This document shows positions 5,601 through 6,425 of a stretch of 6,425 nt of DNA, in pieces; positions within the stretch are counted from its first letter, which is position 1, and every line of letters begins with the position of its first letter. Below the pieces are notes generated by a model that ran no database searches, was not told the DNA's origin, and saw only the letters and a program-made list of their open reading frames with translations. Position numbers and translations under genes: made by a program. Location of the stretch: contig DKBC01000273.1 in assembly GCA_002451065.1 (NCBI GenBank), positions 1,279 through 7,703 on the forward strand, in the 5' to 3' direction. Origin of the DNA: Betaproteobacteria bacterium UBA6910 (GTDB lineage Bacteria > Pseudomonadota > Gammaproteobacteria > Burkholderiales > UBA6910).

Positions 5601-6155
5601 TCAGCGGCGGAACGGAATCGCTGCAGGCTCGGCGCCGAACGAGCCGCCCGAGGAACGCTGTCCCCGGTGACCGAGGGGCGGACGCGGTGCCATCGGCGGC
5701 CGCGGTCTTACGATCGGGGGATAAACCCAGGGGGGCGGGTAGTAGGACCCGCCGTAGAGGGGCGGATCCACGTAGGGCGACTCCATGGCGGCAAGCTGCC
5801 GCTCCATCAGTTCCCGCTGCAATGCCGCATCCCGTTGCCGCTGGTACGCCGCGTCACTCTTGCGCCGCTCCTCCGCCATTTCCCTCGCCAGCCGGGCATC
5901 CTCCCGGGCGCGCTTGCGAGCCGCCTCCACGTCGTCGGCGGGGGGCGCGCCGGGAACATTCAGCTCCGTGACCTCCTCAGCCCCCTCGCCCTTGGCCGGC
6001 GGCATGGAGGAGTAAGTGACGCGGCCATCCTTGTCCACGTACTTGTAAATCGTATCGGCCGGCGTACCCGGCGCCACCAGCAGCAAAACGGCCCCCAGGG
6101 CAGTCAACGAAACGCTGTCAAATAGTCTCGCCGCGAACTTGGAAACATTATTCAT
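5601..6155 (-). CDS. Secreted DUF4124-domain protein with coiled coil and Pro/Tyr-rich tail (184 aa)
   Basis: The function of DUF4124 is not known; such proteins are small exported proteins common in proteobacteria. Residues 1-33 form a Sec signal peptide with a long N-region, a hydrophobic core at about 17-28 and a probable TPA cut before Asp34. The DUF4124 motif follows at once: TIYKYVDKDGRVTYSSMPP (35-53). Residues about 73-125 are very charged and Ala/Arg/Glu-rich (ARKRAREDARLAREMAEERR), likely a coiled coil. From 126 on the chain is low-complexity and rich in Pro, Tyr and Arg (YYPPPWVYPP, RPRPPMAPRPP). The ATG at 6153-6155 is chosen because the signal peptide follows; AAAGG lies about ten bases upstream. 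A cell-wall or outer-membrane association is possible but inferred. It is convergent with lplT and lies downstream of the partial VWA gene on the same strand, 110 bp away. Confidence 0.88.
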   Translation of the reverse strand: MNNVSKFAARLFDSVSLTALGAVLLLVAPGTPADTIYKYVDKDGRVTYSSMPPAKGEGAEEVTELNVPGAPPADDVEAARKRAREDARLAREMAEERRKSDAAYQRQRDAALQRELMERQLAAMESPYVDPPLYGGSYYPPPWVYPPIVRPRPPMAPRPPLGHRGQRSSGGSFGAEPAAIPFRR

Positions 6156-6258
6156 CTTGGCGCAACCTTTGTGACAGGCGAATTCAGGTTCCTACCAATA
6201 AAGACCGCTGTCAACGTCGCGCGGTTCCGCCTCGAACTCGATTTCCGTTCCTCTCAAG

Positions 6259-6275
6259 GCGGGCCTCAGCCCCGC
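6259..6275 (-). terminator. Weak stem-loop overlapping the VWA gene stop codon
   Basis: On the minus strand GCGGG and CCCGC flank a short centre that includes the TGA stop, forming a 5-bp stem with a mismatch inside. No T-run follows, so at best it is a Rho-independent-like pause or a 3' end stabiliser. The 110-bp gap to the DUF4124 gene suggests separate transcription, but this site alone does not prove it. Confidence 0.2.
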
Positions 6276-6425
6276 AACCGCAGGTAAATCTCCGGAAGCT
6301 TCTTCGGGAGCGAATTGATATGGTCCAGCACCAAATAATGCCCCGCCCCGAAAATCCGGGGAAGGTAGTCGCTGCCGGCCGGGTCCACGGTGATACAGAA
6401 CGGGTGCACTCCCTGGTCCACCGCC
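6266..6425 (-). CDS. C-terminal 52 residues of a von Willebrand factor A domain protein (NorD/CbbO-like), cut by window edge
   Basis: The frame is open to the window edge and ends at TGA 6266-6268. The visible peptide contains QGVHPFCITVDPAG, then SDYLPRIFGAGHYLVL and the end KKLPEIYLRLRG. This closely resembles the last strand and helix of the VWA domain in NorD (nitric oxide reductase activation) and CbbO (Rubisco activation) proteins, which act as metal-dependent adaptors alongside an AAA+ ATPase (NorQ or CbbQ). The metal-binding DxSxS motif would be upstream, outside the window, so NorD and CbbO cannot be told apart here. I expect a norQ/cbbQ-type gene beyond the right edge. Too short for the usual gene callers at this edge, but the end is convincing. 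Confidence 0.72.
   Translation of the reverse strand, partial: AVDQGVHPFCITVDPAGSDYLPRIFGAGHYLVLDHINSLPKKLPEIYLRLRG

Noticed and set aside
4436..5971. A 511-codon plus-strand frame through lplT and into the DUF4124 gene
   Set aside because: It is the +2 frame of lplT followed by antisense of the next gene; the translation is Arg/Pro/His-rich and it crosses two real genes on opposite strands. It is long only because of GC-rich codon positions.
6209..6214. Perfect minus-strand TTGACA as the -35 of the DUF4124 gene
   Set aside because: No acceptable -10 is found at 15-19 bp (the best is TAGGAA at 14 bp), so I did not list it as a promoter, though it may be part of one.

Overview
The window is GC-rich, densely coded proteobacterial chromosome, most likely from a betaproteobacterium. 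The pointers are the lplT / alr / radA neighbourhood, which I recall as common in Betaproteobacteria, a LysR regulator of a type I associate with Rhodocyclales and Nitrosomonadales-like genomes, and a DUF4124 protein. The lineage is an inference from recall; no search was run. I see no rRNA, tRNA, CRISPR array, insertion sequence, phage gene or attachment site.

Left part (1-1515): the 5' two-thirds or so of radA (recombination ATPase) enters on the minus strand and runs off the left edge. A 71-bp divergent intergenic region carries a good sigma70-type promoter for two tandem plus-strand genes. These encode about 114-residue exported, membrane-anchored proteins that are clear paralogs and share a Cys-containing C-terminus.

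Middle (1523-4021), all minus strand: a LysR-family regulator of the CysL/CbbR-like type comes first in transcription order. It is followed by a strong GC hairpin and a likely intrinsic terminator, then a 128-residue helical protein of unknown function, then alr (alanine racemase), which supplies D-alanine for peptidoglycan. alr converges on the second small paralog with only 7 bp between stop codons.

Right part (4022-6425): a 271-bp regulatory region separates the LysR gene from the divergent lplT (lysophospholipid flippase of the major facilitator superfamily). It holds a perfect 14-bp AT-rich palindrome near the LysR gene and an extended -10 promoter with a structured leader for lplT. lplT appears to start at a TTG codon. 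It converges on a gene for a secreted DUF4124 protein with a coiled-coil and Pro/Tyr-rich tail. At the right edge is the last 52 residues of a von Willebrand factor A protein resembling NorD/CbbO.

Functionally the window is mostly cell-envelope upkeep (alr, lplT, exported small proteins, DUF4124 protein) beside DNA repair (radA). No convincing new multi-gene system is visible. The least explained items are the tandem small exported paralogs and the 128-residue gene between the LysR gene and alr.
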